From contig CAZEML010000009.1 in the NCBI GenBank assembly GCA_964513285.1, forward strand, positions 1 through 48,187: a stretch of DNA of 48,187 nt. The letters run 5' to 3'. Source of the stretch: UBA11606 sp964513285. Its GTDB lineage: Bacteria; Actinomycetota; Acidimicrobiia; Acidimicrobiales; Aldehydirespiratoraceae. Numbering within the stretch: the stretch's first letter is position 1; each line of letters starts with the position of its first letter. Under the pieces are notes generated by a model. That model saw only the letters and a list, made by a program, of their open reading frames with translations, did no database searches and was not told where the DNA came from. A program made the position numbers and the translations under genes. Positions 32,960 through 40,804 of the stretch are shown piece by piece.

Positions 32960-33823
32960 CTAGCGCCAGATCGTCTCGCGCCGCAGGAGCCGGTTGCGCT
33001 GCTGCCGGCGGACGTAGCGCCGCAGGGCGGGGTCATCGACCTGCGGAGCGCGGGTGGCCATCGCTCGGATGTATCCCCAGGCGAAGGCAACGCCTTGGAT
33101 CAGGTACGGCCGCTGCAGCGCCATCCGTACTGAGCGGGCGAGCGAAAACGCCGGGTGGTAGCCACAGAACCAGGCCGCCTGGCCGTTCTTGCGCCAATCG
33201 GCCCACGGCCCGGCCCGACGCCCGGTCTCCCGCTGCTGAGTGAGGATTACGTCCGGGAAGCTGCGAGTCTGCCAGCCGAGCTGGTTCGCCTTCACCTCGT
33301 CGATCGTGTCCCAGCCTTTGGCCACGACCAGACCGCCGATCTGATCCCAGCACGCTCGGCGGTAGATCTTCGTCGCACCACGGACGTGAAACGCCGGGTA
33401 CTTCTTCTTCTGCGTGGTGCCTTCCGTGAGCCGGTCGATGATCTCGCCGCCGCCGATTCCGAGCGAAGCGTCGTCCTCGAAATGCGCCAGGCATCGTTCG
33501 AAGTAGTCGGGCTCGAAGGCAAGGTCGGCGTCGAACTTCACGATGAAGTCCCACGACTTCGGTGCGAGCTCGTAGCCACTCATGAACGCTTCGACGATGC
33601 CGCCGCCGGGTGCGCGGGCACCACGATCCTCTCGGTGGGTGACGACGATCCAGTCGTGGGCGTCGGCATAGCCGTCGACCATCGTTCCGGAACGGTCGGT
33701 CGATCCGTCGTCGACCAGGATCCAACGGCTCGGCTGCACGGTCTGCGCAACCATGCTCTCGTACAGCTCGTCGAGGTGTTCCTCCTCGTTGCGGAGCGGG
33801 GTGATGACGACGTAGTCGTTCAT
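32960..33823 (-). CDS. Glycosyltransferase family 2
   Basis: Encodes 287 residues. VVITPLRNEEEHLDELYESM, ILVDDGSTDRSG and IVKFDADLAFEPDYF (DxD metal site) are GT2 hallmarks. The C-terminal part has basic amphipathic segments but no clear membrane helix. It transfers a sugar from a nucleotide donor in the cytoplasm. Its ATG overlaps the upstream FrhB-like stop (ATGA). Confidence 0.92.
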   Translation of the reverse strand: MNDYVVITPLRNEEEHLDELYESMVAQTVQPSRWILVDDGSTDRSGTMVDGYADAHDWIVVTHREDRGARAPGGGIVEAFMSGYELAPKSWDFIVKFDADLAFEPDYFERCLAHFEDDASLGIGGGEIIDRLTEGTTQKKKYPAFHVRGATKIYRRACWDQIGGLVVAKGWDTIDEVKANQLGWQTRSFPDVILTQQRETGRRAGPWADWRKNGQAAWFCGYHPAFSLARSVRMALQRPYLIQGVAFAWGYIRAMATRAPQVDDPALRRYVRRQQRNRLLRRETIWR

Positions 33824-35094
33824 GGCTTCCTCTGCGTCGGGTCGAGGGCGGTGGCTGGCTCGACCGGAACCCGTCGGTGCAGGCGTCGCGTGAAGATGCG
33901 TTTGAAGGTGCCGCTGAAGGACCGCAGCTTCATCACCGTCGAGAGCTCACGCATCCAGTGTCGGCCGGTCGGCATGTTGCGGTAGACGGGTGCAGGGGCA
34001 CCGACGAGCCGGGAGGCCCACAGGCGGCCGAACACGGCGCCCCTGGTCTGCAAGAGATTGGGCTGGGACTGGGGGAGTCGCTCGTGCGGCACCGGTGCCG
34101 CATCGAGGAAGCCGGCTTCGATGGCGGCCTGGACGAACTCGCGCCCGCGCTGGGTCCGGGCGACGATCAGTGACGAACCGACCTCGCCAGGCTGTGGTTC
34201 GCGGTACCACGGGTCACCGACGGAGATGTCGGCGAACTCACCGGTGTGATCGATGCACAGACGGCAGCGCCAGGGTCGGTGCCGCTCGAGCACGCCACCC
34301 CACGATTCGGCGTAGCTCATCGTTTCGAGGGTCTGCCCGTCGTGAAGCTGTACCTCGGCTCGGCCCGGCCAGCCCTTCCCGCGGTAGCGGATAGGACCGA
34401 CGTCTTCGAGTCGGGCGCCTCCCATCGCTTCGATCATCGCGAGGGTGCCCTGCGTACTCGGCGCCCCGGCGCAGAAGATGGCGATCGTCACGCCGAGCTT
34501 CTCGTCGAGCGCGTCGTGGTCGCGGCGCGCCGCGCAGGTCGCGGCGACGTCACATGGCTTTCCCACGAACACGACCGGGTTGGCGGCGTCGACGGCCAGC
34601 TGGAGGCCGTCGCACGGGCTTGCCGGCGCGTAACGAGAGCCGGTCGCGGCGATGAGGTCGTCGCGACCGGTGCTCAGGACCGTTTCGTTCAGGATGGGTA
34701 CGTCGGTGCGCTGCTTGATGTGCAGTGTTCCGGCCATACCGGCGGCCGCTTGCCCGTAGTGCGAGAGCGCTGTCGCCGCGCCACCACTCGAGCCCAGATG
34801 GCGGATCTCAGGGTCGGCCGCGTGGCCCTCCCAGACCTCGAGTACCGGGCCCCATCCCTCGAGCAGCTCGAGGTTGACCTGTGGGTCGACGTCGTCGGGG
34901 TGTCCCATCTCGACGCCGGGACACCAACTGAGCGCCTTCGCGGTGTCGGCGCCATCGCGCACGACTGGCCGGCGGCCGGTCCGGAGATCATCGACCATGG
35001 AGATGTCGTCGGGTTGCGCGAACGCACAGACACCGCAACCCAGGCAGAGGTGGCGTTCGGCGACGTCGGTGATGGTCGCAATGTGGCGTCGCAT
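33820..35094 (-). CDS. Coenzyme F420 hydrogenase/dehydrogenase beta-subunit family protein, polysaccharide-cluster type
   Basis: Encodes 424 residues from the ATG at 35094. The N-terminal Cys pattern (HLCLGCGVCAFAQ) is a reduced Fe-S motif. The FrhB body follows: HLGSSGGAATALSHY, SRYAPASPCDGLQLA, VVFVGKPCDVAA, CAGAPSTQGT and WRCRLCIDHTGEFADIS. Such proteins often pair with pyruvyl transferases in surface-polymer clusters; the reaction is not known. Start and stop overlap both neighbours (TGATG and ATGA), so the three genes form one unit. The longer open frame to 35388 is out of family. Confidence 0.88.
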   Translation of the reverse strand: MRRHIATITDVAERHLCLGCGVCAFAQPDDISMVDDLRTGRRPVVRDGADTAKALSWCPGVEMGHPDDVDPQVNLELLEGWGPVLEVWEGHAADPEIRHLGSSGGAATALSHYGQAAAGMAGTLHIKQRTDVPILNETVLSTGRDDLIAATGSRYAPASPCDGLQLAVDAANPVVFVGKPCDVAATCAARRDHDALDEKLGVTIAIFCAGAPSTQGTLAMIEAMGGARLEDVGPIRYRGKGWPGRAEVQLHDGQTLETMSYAESWGGVLERHRPWRCRLCIDHTGEFADISVGDPWYREPQPGEVGSSLIVARTQRGREFVQAAIEAGFLDAAPVPHERLPQSQPNLLQTRGAVFGRLWASRLVGAPAPVYRNMPTGRHWMRELSTVMKLRSFSGTFKRIFTRRLHRRVPVEPATALDPTQRKP

Positions 35095-36410
35095 CACGAA
35101 GCCCGCATCGCGAGACCGAGCCCGGCAAGAACCGGCGCCTGAGCTTCGACGCGCAGTTCGGCCGCTCGTGCCTGCAGCGCCGCACGGCCTTCGTCCCGGG
35201 CATCGAACGAGGCGACGAGCGCCTCGATCGCGTCCGTGTTCGGGGTGTTGCGCAGCTCGACGACATGGTCGGCGCGTCCGGCGCTCGCGAAGACCCCGGC
35301 CGCCTTGGGGCTGTAGGCCATCGCCGCGGTCGGGACGCCGGTCGACAGTCCCGCGATGGTGGCGTGCATCCGGGCGCCGGTGAACCAATCGAGCCGACCG
35401 ATGAGGCCCTTCACCGACGACGCGTCGCGCACGGTTGGCGCCACGCGGACGGCATCACCGAGGTCAGCGACCATGGCGGCAAGGGCTTCGCCCGCGCCGG
35501 CGTCGGACTGTTCGAGCCCGGCCGGCGAGGTGTTGTGCGGTACCAAGAGTACGGATGCGCCCCGCTCGACGAGCCTGCGGACGAGCTGCTCACAGAGCTC
35601 GCGATGATCGCCGGCCAACCCGAATCGGCCCGCGCTGTCGGCGTCGTTGAAGAGCATGCCGTTCACGTTGAGGCCGGCGACGGGGTGACCGGCGCCGATC
35701 CAGGTGGTCAGCTCGGGATCGAGCTCGTGTTCGCTGCGAGGAAGTGCGAAGGCGAGGTCGACGGCGAGGCGGTGGCGGTCCGGGTCGAAGTCGGTGCCAA
35801 GGAGATCCTGCAGCCGCTCGAAGCTCCATTCGTCGCGGGCGTAGGCGATGCTCGCCCGCCGCACGAGCGCGGCGGCGACGCGTCGGACGCGAGGTGATGT
35901 GAACGGCCCGTAGGTCTGCGGAAGGAGGACCAATGGTCGCCGCTGGGACAGGGCGAAGGCCTTGTGGAGCGCGATCGCGGAGAAGCGCTCGAGACCGTAG
36001 ATGTCAGAGAAGCTGTCGCCGCCGCTGACATCGAAGACCGCGTCGCAGGACCGCACGGCGCGGTGGGTCGTGCCGGGCAGTCGCACGAGGCCCTTGGCCA
36101 GCGACGTCACGAGGGTGTCATCGCGCCAGAGGCGTTTGGAATGGCGGACGCCGAACCGGCTCCACTCGATCTCGTGGTCGCCGATCGTGCGGCGGTCGGT
36201 GCCGGTTCCGTAGCCGTTGTCGAAGACCGACAAGCGGGTGCTCGGGTCGTGCTCGGCGACGGTAGCGAGGACTGCGGAACCCAACGCAGAGACGCCGAGG
36301 TTGTGTGTGTCAAGGGGAGCGCCGAACAAGCCGACCATGGAGGGGGAGGCGGCGCGCGAACGTGCGTCGTCGCCGGGCTGGCTCTGGTTCACCCTTCCGG
36401 AGTGTATCAT
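35094..36410 (-). CDS. Polysaccharide pyruvyl transferase family protein
   Basis: A 438-residue form from the ATG at 36410, chosen for GGAAG about nine bases upstream; the family N-terminus MVGLFGAPLDTHNLG begins at 36338 and is a possible shorter start. FDVSGGDSFSDIYG, LLPQTYGPF, ARDEWSFERLQ, VLLVPHNTSP and WFTGARMHATIAGLSTGVPT match the WcaK/CsaB-type family, which transfers pyruvate from PEP to glycan residues as a ketal. First gene of an overlapped operon with FrhB-like and GT2. Confidence 0.9.
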   Translation of the reverse strand: MIHSGRVNQSQPGDDARSRAASPSMVGLFGAPLDTHNLGVSALGSAVLATVAEHDPSTRLSVFDNGYGTGTDRRTIGDHEIEWSRFGVRHSKRLWRDDTLVTSLAKGLVRLPGTTHRAVRSCDAVFDVSGGDSFSDIYGLERFSAIALHKAFALSQRRPLVLLPQTYGPFTSPRVRRVAAALVRRASIAYARDEWSFERLQDLLGTDFDPDRHRLAVDLAFALPRSEHELDPELTTWIGAGHPVAGLNVNGMLFNDADSAGRFGLAGDHRELCEQLVRRLVERGASVLLVPHNTSPAGLEQSDAGAGEALAAMVADLGDAVRVAPTVRDASSVKGLIGRLDWFTGARMHATIAGLSTGVPTAAMAYSPKAAGVFASAGRADHVVELRNTPNTDAIEALVASFDARDEGRAALQARAAELRVEAQAPVLAGLGLAMRAS

Positions 36411-36496
36411 TGCGGCTGGCTTCCTTCGCCGGGTATCACCGCGTTCCTTCGGCAGCCCCACCCCCACCCTTAGCGACCGATTCTGAAAGGCGGATC

Positions 36497-37303
36497 GTGG
36501 ATCTCGAGGCTTTGCTCGGCGTCGCCATGCGCCGGTGGTACGTCTTCGTTGCCGGCCTTGCGTTGACGGCCTATCTGGTCGCCAGCGTGCCGAATTGGGT
36601 TTCGGTCACCTACAGCGTGAATGGCGCCGTGTTGTTGATCGGCCCGAGCGTCGAAGAGGTGTTCGACCCCGAAACCGGCGAATCCTCTCTCGAAGAGGTC
36701 AACCCACTCCTTCGCCTTGGCGGCGCGCTCGGCCAGATCGCCGAGACGCTCGCGCTGCAGCTCCAGAGTGAGCGGGTCCGGAGCTCATTCTGGGAGCAGG
36801 GCCTCGATCCGGAGTATTTCGTCGGCGCTGACGCCCGATCCCCAACGATCCAGCTCTACGTCGAAAACGACGACCCAGACGTCACCCGCGACACCATGGA
36901 AGCGTTGATGCGGTGGATGGAGGACGAACTCGCAATCCAGCAGGCCGGCTTCGGTGTGGATGAGACCCAGATCGTTTCGCTTCGCCGGGTGTCCTTCGAC
37001 AACCAGGTCGGCGAGGGCTTGACGGCCCAGCGGCGAGCGATGGTCCTCATCCTTGGCTCGGGCGGGCTCCTGACTCTCATGGTTGCGGTTGCGGTTGATG
37101 GCATCTTCGTGCGACGCAAGATTCGACGTGATGGCATTGATCCTCGCCAGCGTGGCGACCGTGAAGTGGTGGTGACCACCCGCGAACCCGCCGCGGTCAG
37201 CCGCCCGCCCTCGGATCGCCAACTCGAGCCGGCGCCGGAGCCGAGCTCGAGCGTCGACAACGGTTCGGCCAGCGCCCCTCGAGGCGAGCGCTGGAAACGC
37301 TGA
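36497..37303 (+). CDS. Wzz-like polysaccharide chain-length/co-polymerase protein
   Basis: Encodes 268 residues from a GTG with AAAGGCGG upstream. It has two membrane helices: about 13-33 (WYVFVAGLALTAYLVASV) and about 185-207 (MVLILGSGGLLTLMVAVAV), with a periplasm-facing segment between. After the second helix comes a 55-residue basic/Pro-rich tail with no kinase domain. This topology fits PCP/Wzz proteins, but primary-sequence similarity is weak. Divergent from the pyruvyl transferase, and placed near the Wzx and Wzy candidates. Confidence 0.65.
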   Translation: MDLEALLGVAMRRWYVFVAGLALTAYLVASVPNWVSVTYSVNGAVLLIGPSVEEVFDPETGESSLEEVNPLLRLGGALGQIAETLALQLQSERVRSSFWEQGLDPEYFVGADARSPTIQLYVENDDPDVTRDTMEALMRWMEDELAIQQAGFGVDETQIVSLRRVSFDNQVGEGLTAQRRAMVLILGSGGLLTLMVAVAVDGIFVRRKIRRDGIDPRQRGDREVVVTTREPAAVSRPPSDRQLEPAPEPSSSVDNGSASAPRGERWKR

Positions 37304-37651
37304 CCGGTCCGCTGACCAAACGGCTGAAGACAAACTGACGAACGACGGTCGCGGTCCGGTGTCAGCGGTCGCGTGCCGAGATCCAAGCGCGTGCTTGCAA
37401 GGTGACCGGTGTGCGACGGCCGGACCATCGGATGGCCGACGCTCGTCTGGTGGACGACAGCGTCGACGTGCTGACCTCTCATCCGCTCGAGCGCCGACGA
37501 CGGGGCTCGATGCGTTGGCGAACGTCGCCCGCAGCCAGTGGCGATCACACGCGCGCCGAAGCATCGCCCCGCGGCGTGGGGCAGCAGGGCAGGACGGTCA
37601 CGGACGACCGGGGCGCGCCCGCCGAGTCCGGCACAGCCGCCGTCAGGCGGA
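37304..37651. other. Gap without a recognised gene
   Basis: Lies between the Wzz-like gene and the convergent SLH protein. Open frames on both strands are Arg-rich and look like shadows of high GC. GCTGACC and CGGTCGCG each recur near 37303-37372. No terminator with a U-tract was seen; possibly the remnant of a lost gene. Confidence 0.4.
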
Positions 37652-39058
37652 TCAGCGCTCGATCGGGACGCCGTCGTCGAACCGGTTTCCGGACCAGGCC
37701 GAGCCGGTCGGGAGTGCGTCACCCGTGATGGGCCCGAAGTTGTAAGAGTCCCGAACCCACACGTTGTTGCGGACGATGACGTTCTCGACGTCATCGGTGC
37801 GCTCCTTGATGTTGATGGAGTACCCACCACCCATCACGCGGTTGTCCTCGACGAGCACGTTGACCAGATCCCAGCCGTTGGCGTGCAAGAGCATGGCTGA
37901 GGTCATGAACGGACTCATCTCGATGTTGTTGCCGCGGATGACGATGTTGCTGCCGCCCGGGCTCTGCACACCGTCGGAGTGGTCGTCGGCGTCGTCGCGC
38001 ATGTCGTGGATCCAGGAGTCCTCGAACACGGTGCTGGTCCCGGCTCGGACGCCGTCTCCACAGCGCGAGATGTCAATCCGTCGCGCTTCGTAGTAGCCGA
38101 ACACGATGCCGACATCGCACTTGTCCTCGACGTTGCCGCCGACGATCGTGACGTCGGAGATCTGGGTGCCTCGGGTGTCCTTGCGGACATGGATGCCATA
38201 CAGCGAGGTGGCATCGATGTAGACGTTGCGAATCGTCACATTGTCGGCGCTGACGGTGATGCTGCCGGTCACCCGCAGGTTCTCGATGACGGCACCGTCC
38301 TGGGTGACGTCGATGCTCCCGGAGTCTTGCAGGATCGACGCGTTCACGACACCGGTGGTGTCGGGGCCCGGCCAGTGGCTGTCGGGCGGCACCGGCAACA
38401 GGCCCGATGGGGTGCCGTAGGCACAGTAGGGCGAGTCGGCGTCGACCGCGACGGGGTCAGAGCCGTCTCGACGCCACAGGAAGGTCGCGAACTGAGCCCG
38501 GGTGACGGTCGCCTCGGGGCTGAACGTGGTCGGGCTGGTACCGGTGGTGATGCCGTTCTCGGCCATCCACCGGATCGGCTCGATCTGCCACGGGCGGACG
38601 ACATCGGTGAACGGCAGTGGCTCAGAGGCCGACGGCGAGCCGGCGTGGCGATGGAAGATCGCGGCGGCCTGGCCGCGGGTGAGGATGTCGTTGGGCGAGT
38701 AGGTCGTGGCGGAGGTGCCGTTGGTGAGGCCGGCGTCGTACATCCAGCGCACGGCGGTGTCGACCTCGCCGGACACGTCGTTGAACGGGTGGTCGCCGCT
38801 GACGATCTTGCGGCCTTCGTAGCGCCACAGGAAGATGGCGACCTGGCCCCGGGTCACGGGCTGATGGGGGCCAAAGCAGGTCGGGCTGACCCCGACCGTG
38901 AGGTTGTTGTCGACCATCCACTGGACCGACTGGGCGAAGTAGTCGTCCCCTTCGACGTCGCCGAATCCGCTGACCGCATAAGCGGCGGGGGCAGCGACGA
39001 GCATCGCCATCAAGGCGATGAGCAGTCGGGAGAGTGTCTTCGACACGAGTCGGAGCAT
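37652..39058 (-). CDS. Secreted SLH-domain protein with beta-helix domain
   Basis: Encodes 468 residues from the ATG at 39058, with GAGG seven bases upstream. The signal peptide ends AAPAAYA (cut near 28). Three SLH repeats follow (about 30-85, 90-145, 150-205), each with F-x-D-V, a W-M helix and a (T/V)RGQ-A-x-F-x-R element (such as SPNDILTRGQAAAIFHR). Residues about 220-465 form a parallel beta-helix closely similar to that of the lipoprotein at 30520 (shared NNVWVRDSYNFGPI). SLH domains bind cell-wall polymers, often pyruvylated; a pyruvyl transferase is in the same island. Confidence 0.9.
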   Translation of the reverse strand: MLRLVSKTLSRLLIALMAMLVAAPAAYAVSGFGDVEGDDYFAQSVQWMVDNNLTVGVSPTCFGPHQPVTRGQVAIFLWRYEGRKIVSGDHPFNDVSGEVDTAVRWMYDAGLTNGTSATTYSPNDILTRGQAAAIFHRHAGSPSASEPLPFTDVVRPWQIEPIRWMAENGITTGTSPTTFSPEATVTRAQFATFLWRRDGSDPVAVDADSPYCAYGTPSGLLPVPPDSHWPGPDTTGVVNASILQDSGSIDVTQDGAVIENLRVTGSITVSADNVTIRNVYIDATSLYGIHVRKDTRGTQISDVTIVGGNVEDKCDVGIVFGYYEARRIDISRCGDGVRAGTSTVFEDSWIHDMRDDADDHSDGVQSPGGSNIVIRGNNIEMSPFMTSAMLLHANGWDLVNVLVEDNRVMGGGYSINIKERTDDVENVIVRNNVWVRDSYNFGPITGDALPTGSAWSGNRFDDGVPIER

Positions 39059-39119
39059 ACTGGGCCTCGGCGATCTGTTGAATGGGCCGGCGGGGGTCAC
39101 CGACCCGTACGTTGCAGAG

Positions 39120-39147
39120 ATGTTACATCCGCGCACCCAATGTTACA
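39120..39147 (-). promoter_or_regulatory. Direct repeat TGTAACAT (two copies, 20 bases apart)
   Basis: On the minus strand TGTAACAT occurs at 39147-39140 and 39127-39120, two helical turns apart. It lies between the flippase stop and the SLH-protein start. TAACAT also resembles a -10 element, so the copies may be promoters or a regulator site. Confidence 0.45.
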
Positions 39148-39182
39148 CTTCGTCATCTTTCTGGTGGCAAACCGTAGGAAAA

Positions 39183-40694
39183 TTATTCTGCGGTCGCCGT
39201 TCGAGATCGCAGTGTGGCGAGCCCGTCGATGGCCTGCTGGCGGATGGACGATGACACCGCGAGCACCGTAAGCGTGCTGGCCGTGAGACTCGCGGTCCCC
39301 GCCGCGCCGAGGGTGAGTAGCGCTGGGATGTCGTCGAGGACGAGTGCGACCAACGCACCCGCTGCGTAGCCGATCGCGCCACCCAGAGCGCCGGGGGCGG
39401 ATGCGACGGCGTAGTCGGCGACGCTGACGCCGGTCACGCCCGCGACGACGCTCGTCCCGAGCAGCGCCGAAGCCACGGCGAGGCCGACCGTCCCGATCGC
39501 GAGCGCGATGACCTGGTCGTTGGCGGAGCGGCCGTCGACCCAGACCGAGATGATCACGAACGTCGCGATCGTCGCCGCGGCAGTGATCCAGGCGACGATT
39601 GCCAGCGCCCCCGGGCGGCCCGCAGCTTGGAGAGTCGGCCCCGAGAGTTGCCCCAGCGACCGGGCCACGCCGGCGAGACAGAGTGGCGCGAGCGCGACCG
39701 ACGCATCGGTCCACTCGTCGCCCAGGATCTCGATGATCGTGGGTCCGCACGCGGCGAGCGCGGCGAGCGGAATCACCATCGCGACCGAGGAGATCATCTG
39801 GAGCTGACGGATGCGGGCTCGAAAGGCCGGTGGATCCGACTGCAGGCGTGCGAGGTCAGGCAGTGACACCGCTCTGATCGATCCCTGGATCGATTGCATC
39901 AGGGTGTCGACGAGACGGGCCGCGAGGCGGTAGAGGCCAACCGTCGTCGCCCCGAGGACCAAGCCGATGATCAACGCGTCGGCGCGTCGCGTCGCGACGA
40001 CGCCCATGCTCGCCGCGGTCGACCGCCAGGAGTATCCGACCAGGTCGCGGTAGGCGTCGCGAGGGAACGCCCAGGTGGGGCGCCAGCTGACCGCAAGCCA
40101 AACGACGAGCGTCTCGACCGCGGCGGTCAGGAGCTGCTGGATTACCAGGGCCCAGACACCCGCGCCCAGCACGGCGGCGGCGATGCCGACGAGTCCACCG
40201 ATGAGCGAGGCGGTGTTGGTGCGCACCGCCAGCGGCTTGAAGTCGAGGTCACGGCGCAAGATCGCGTCGGGCACCACGATCAGCGCCCGGAGGATCAGGA
40301 TCGGCGACAGCGCCCGCAGCACGGGCGCGAGTTGTTCCTCGTTGTTGAGGTCGGCCCACCACCCGCTGCCGAGGAGCGCACCGACCGTCAGGACCGTCGC
40401 GGCCCCGAGGACAAGCCAGAAGCCTGCGGTGTAGTGCTCGTCGGTCACCGCTTCGCGTTGGATCAAGGCTGGGCCGACGCCTTGCTGGGCGAGCAGCTGG
40501 GCCAAGAACACGAAGACCATGGCCATCGCCACGAGCCCGAACGCGCTCGGCCCGAGCACCGACGCGAGCACGAGCGTCACGACCAGGTTGGTCGCTTGTC
40601 GGCCTGCGTTCATCACCGTGGACCACCCAAGCGCCTTCCGAAGCGGTGGCTTCGGGGGAGGAGTCGAACCAGGGTTTGTCTCGCCGTCGCGCAT
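39183..40694 (-). CDS. Polysaccharide flippase (Wzx/MATE-like)
   Basis: A 503-residue integral membrane protein with about 12-14 hydrophobic segments. The start GWSTVMNAGRQATNLVVTLVL and LARVLGPSAFG-like LASVLGPSAFGLVAMA are typical of the polysaccharide biosynthesis/export (MviN-MATE) family, as is VWALVIQQLL and the GLYRLAARLVDTLMQ segment. It likely flips lipid-linked sugar units outward. Divergent from the Wzy-like polymerase. Confidence 0.9.
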   Translation of the reverse strand: MRDGETNPGSTPPPKPPLRKALGWSTVMNAGRQATNLVVTLVLASVLGPSAFGLVAMAMVFVFLAQLLAQQGVGPALIQREAVTDEHYTAGFWLVLGAATVLTVGALLGSGWWADLNNEEQLAPVLRALSPILILRALIVVPDAILRRDLDFKPLAVRTNTASLIGGLVGIAAAVLGAGVWALVIQQLLTAAVETLVVWLAVSWRPTWAFPRDAYRDLVGYSWRSTAASMGVVATRRADALIIGLVLGATTVGLYRLAARLVDTLMQSIQGSIRAVSLPDLARLQSDPPAFRARIRQLQMISSVAMVIPLAALAACGPTIIEILGDEWTDASVALAPLCLAGVARSLGQLSGPTLQAAGRPGALAIVAWITAAATIATFVIISVWVDGRSANDQVIALAIGTVGLAVASALLGTSVVAGVTGVSVADYAVASAPGALGGAIGYAAGALVALVLDDIPALLTLGAAGTASLTASTLTVLAVSSSIRQQAIDGLATLRSRTATAE

Positions 40695-40791
40695 GAGCCT
40701 CGCAGTTCCACGGCGGACGCCGATGATTTCCCGTCGATGAACGTGCTCCGCGAACAGTTCGATCGACTCAGGTTGGGAGCTTAGAGGCCAC

Positions 40792-40797
40792 TACAAT
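40792..40797 (+). promoter_or_regulatory. -10 element TACAAT of the Wzy-like gene
   Basis: TACAAT is a near-consensus -10 located seven bases upstream of the ATG at 40805, so the transcript should be leaderless. No clear -35 was found. Confidence 0.5.
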
Positions 40798-40804
40798 CAA
40801 CTCC

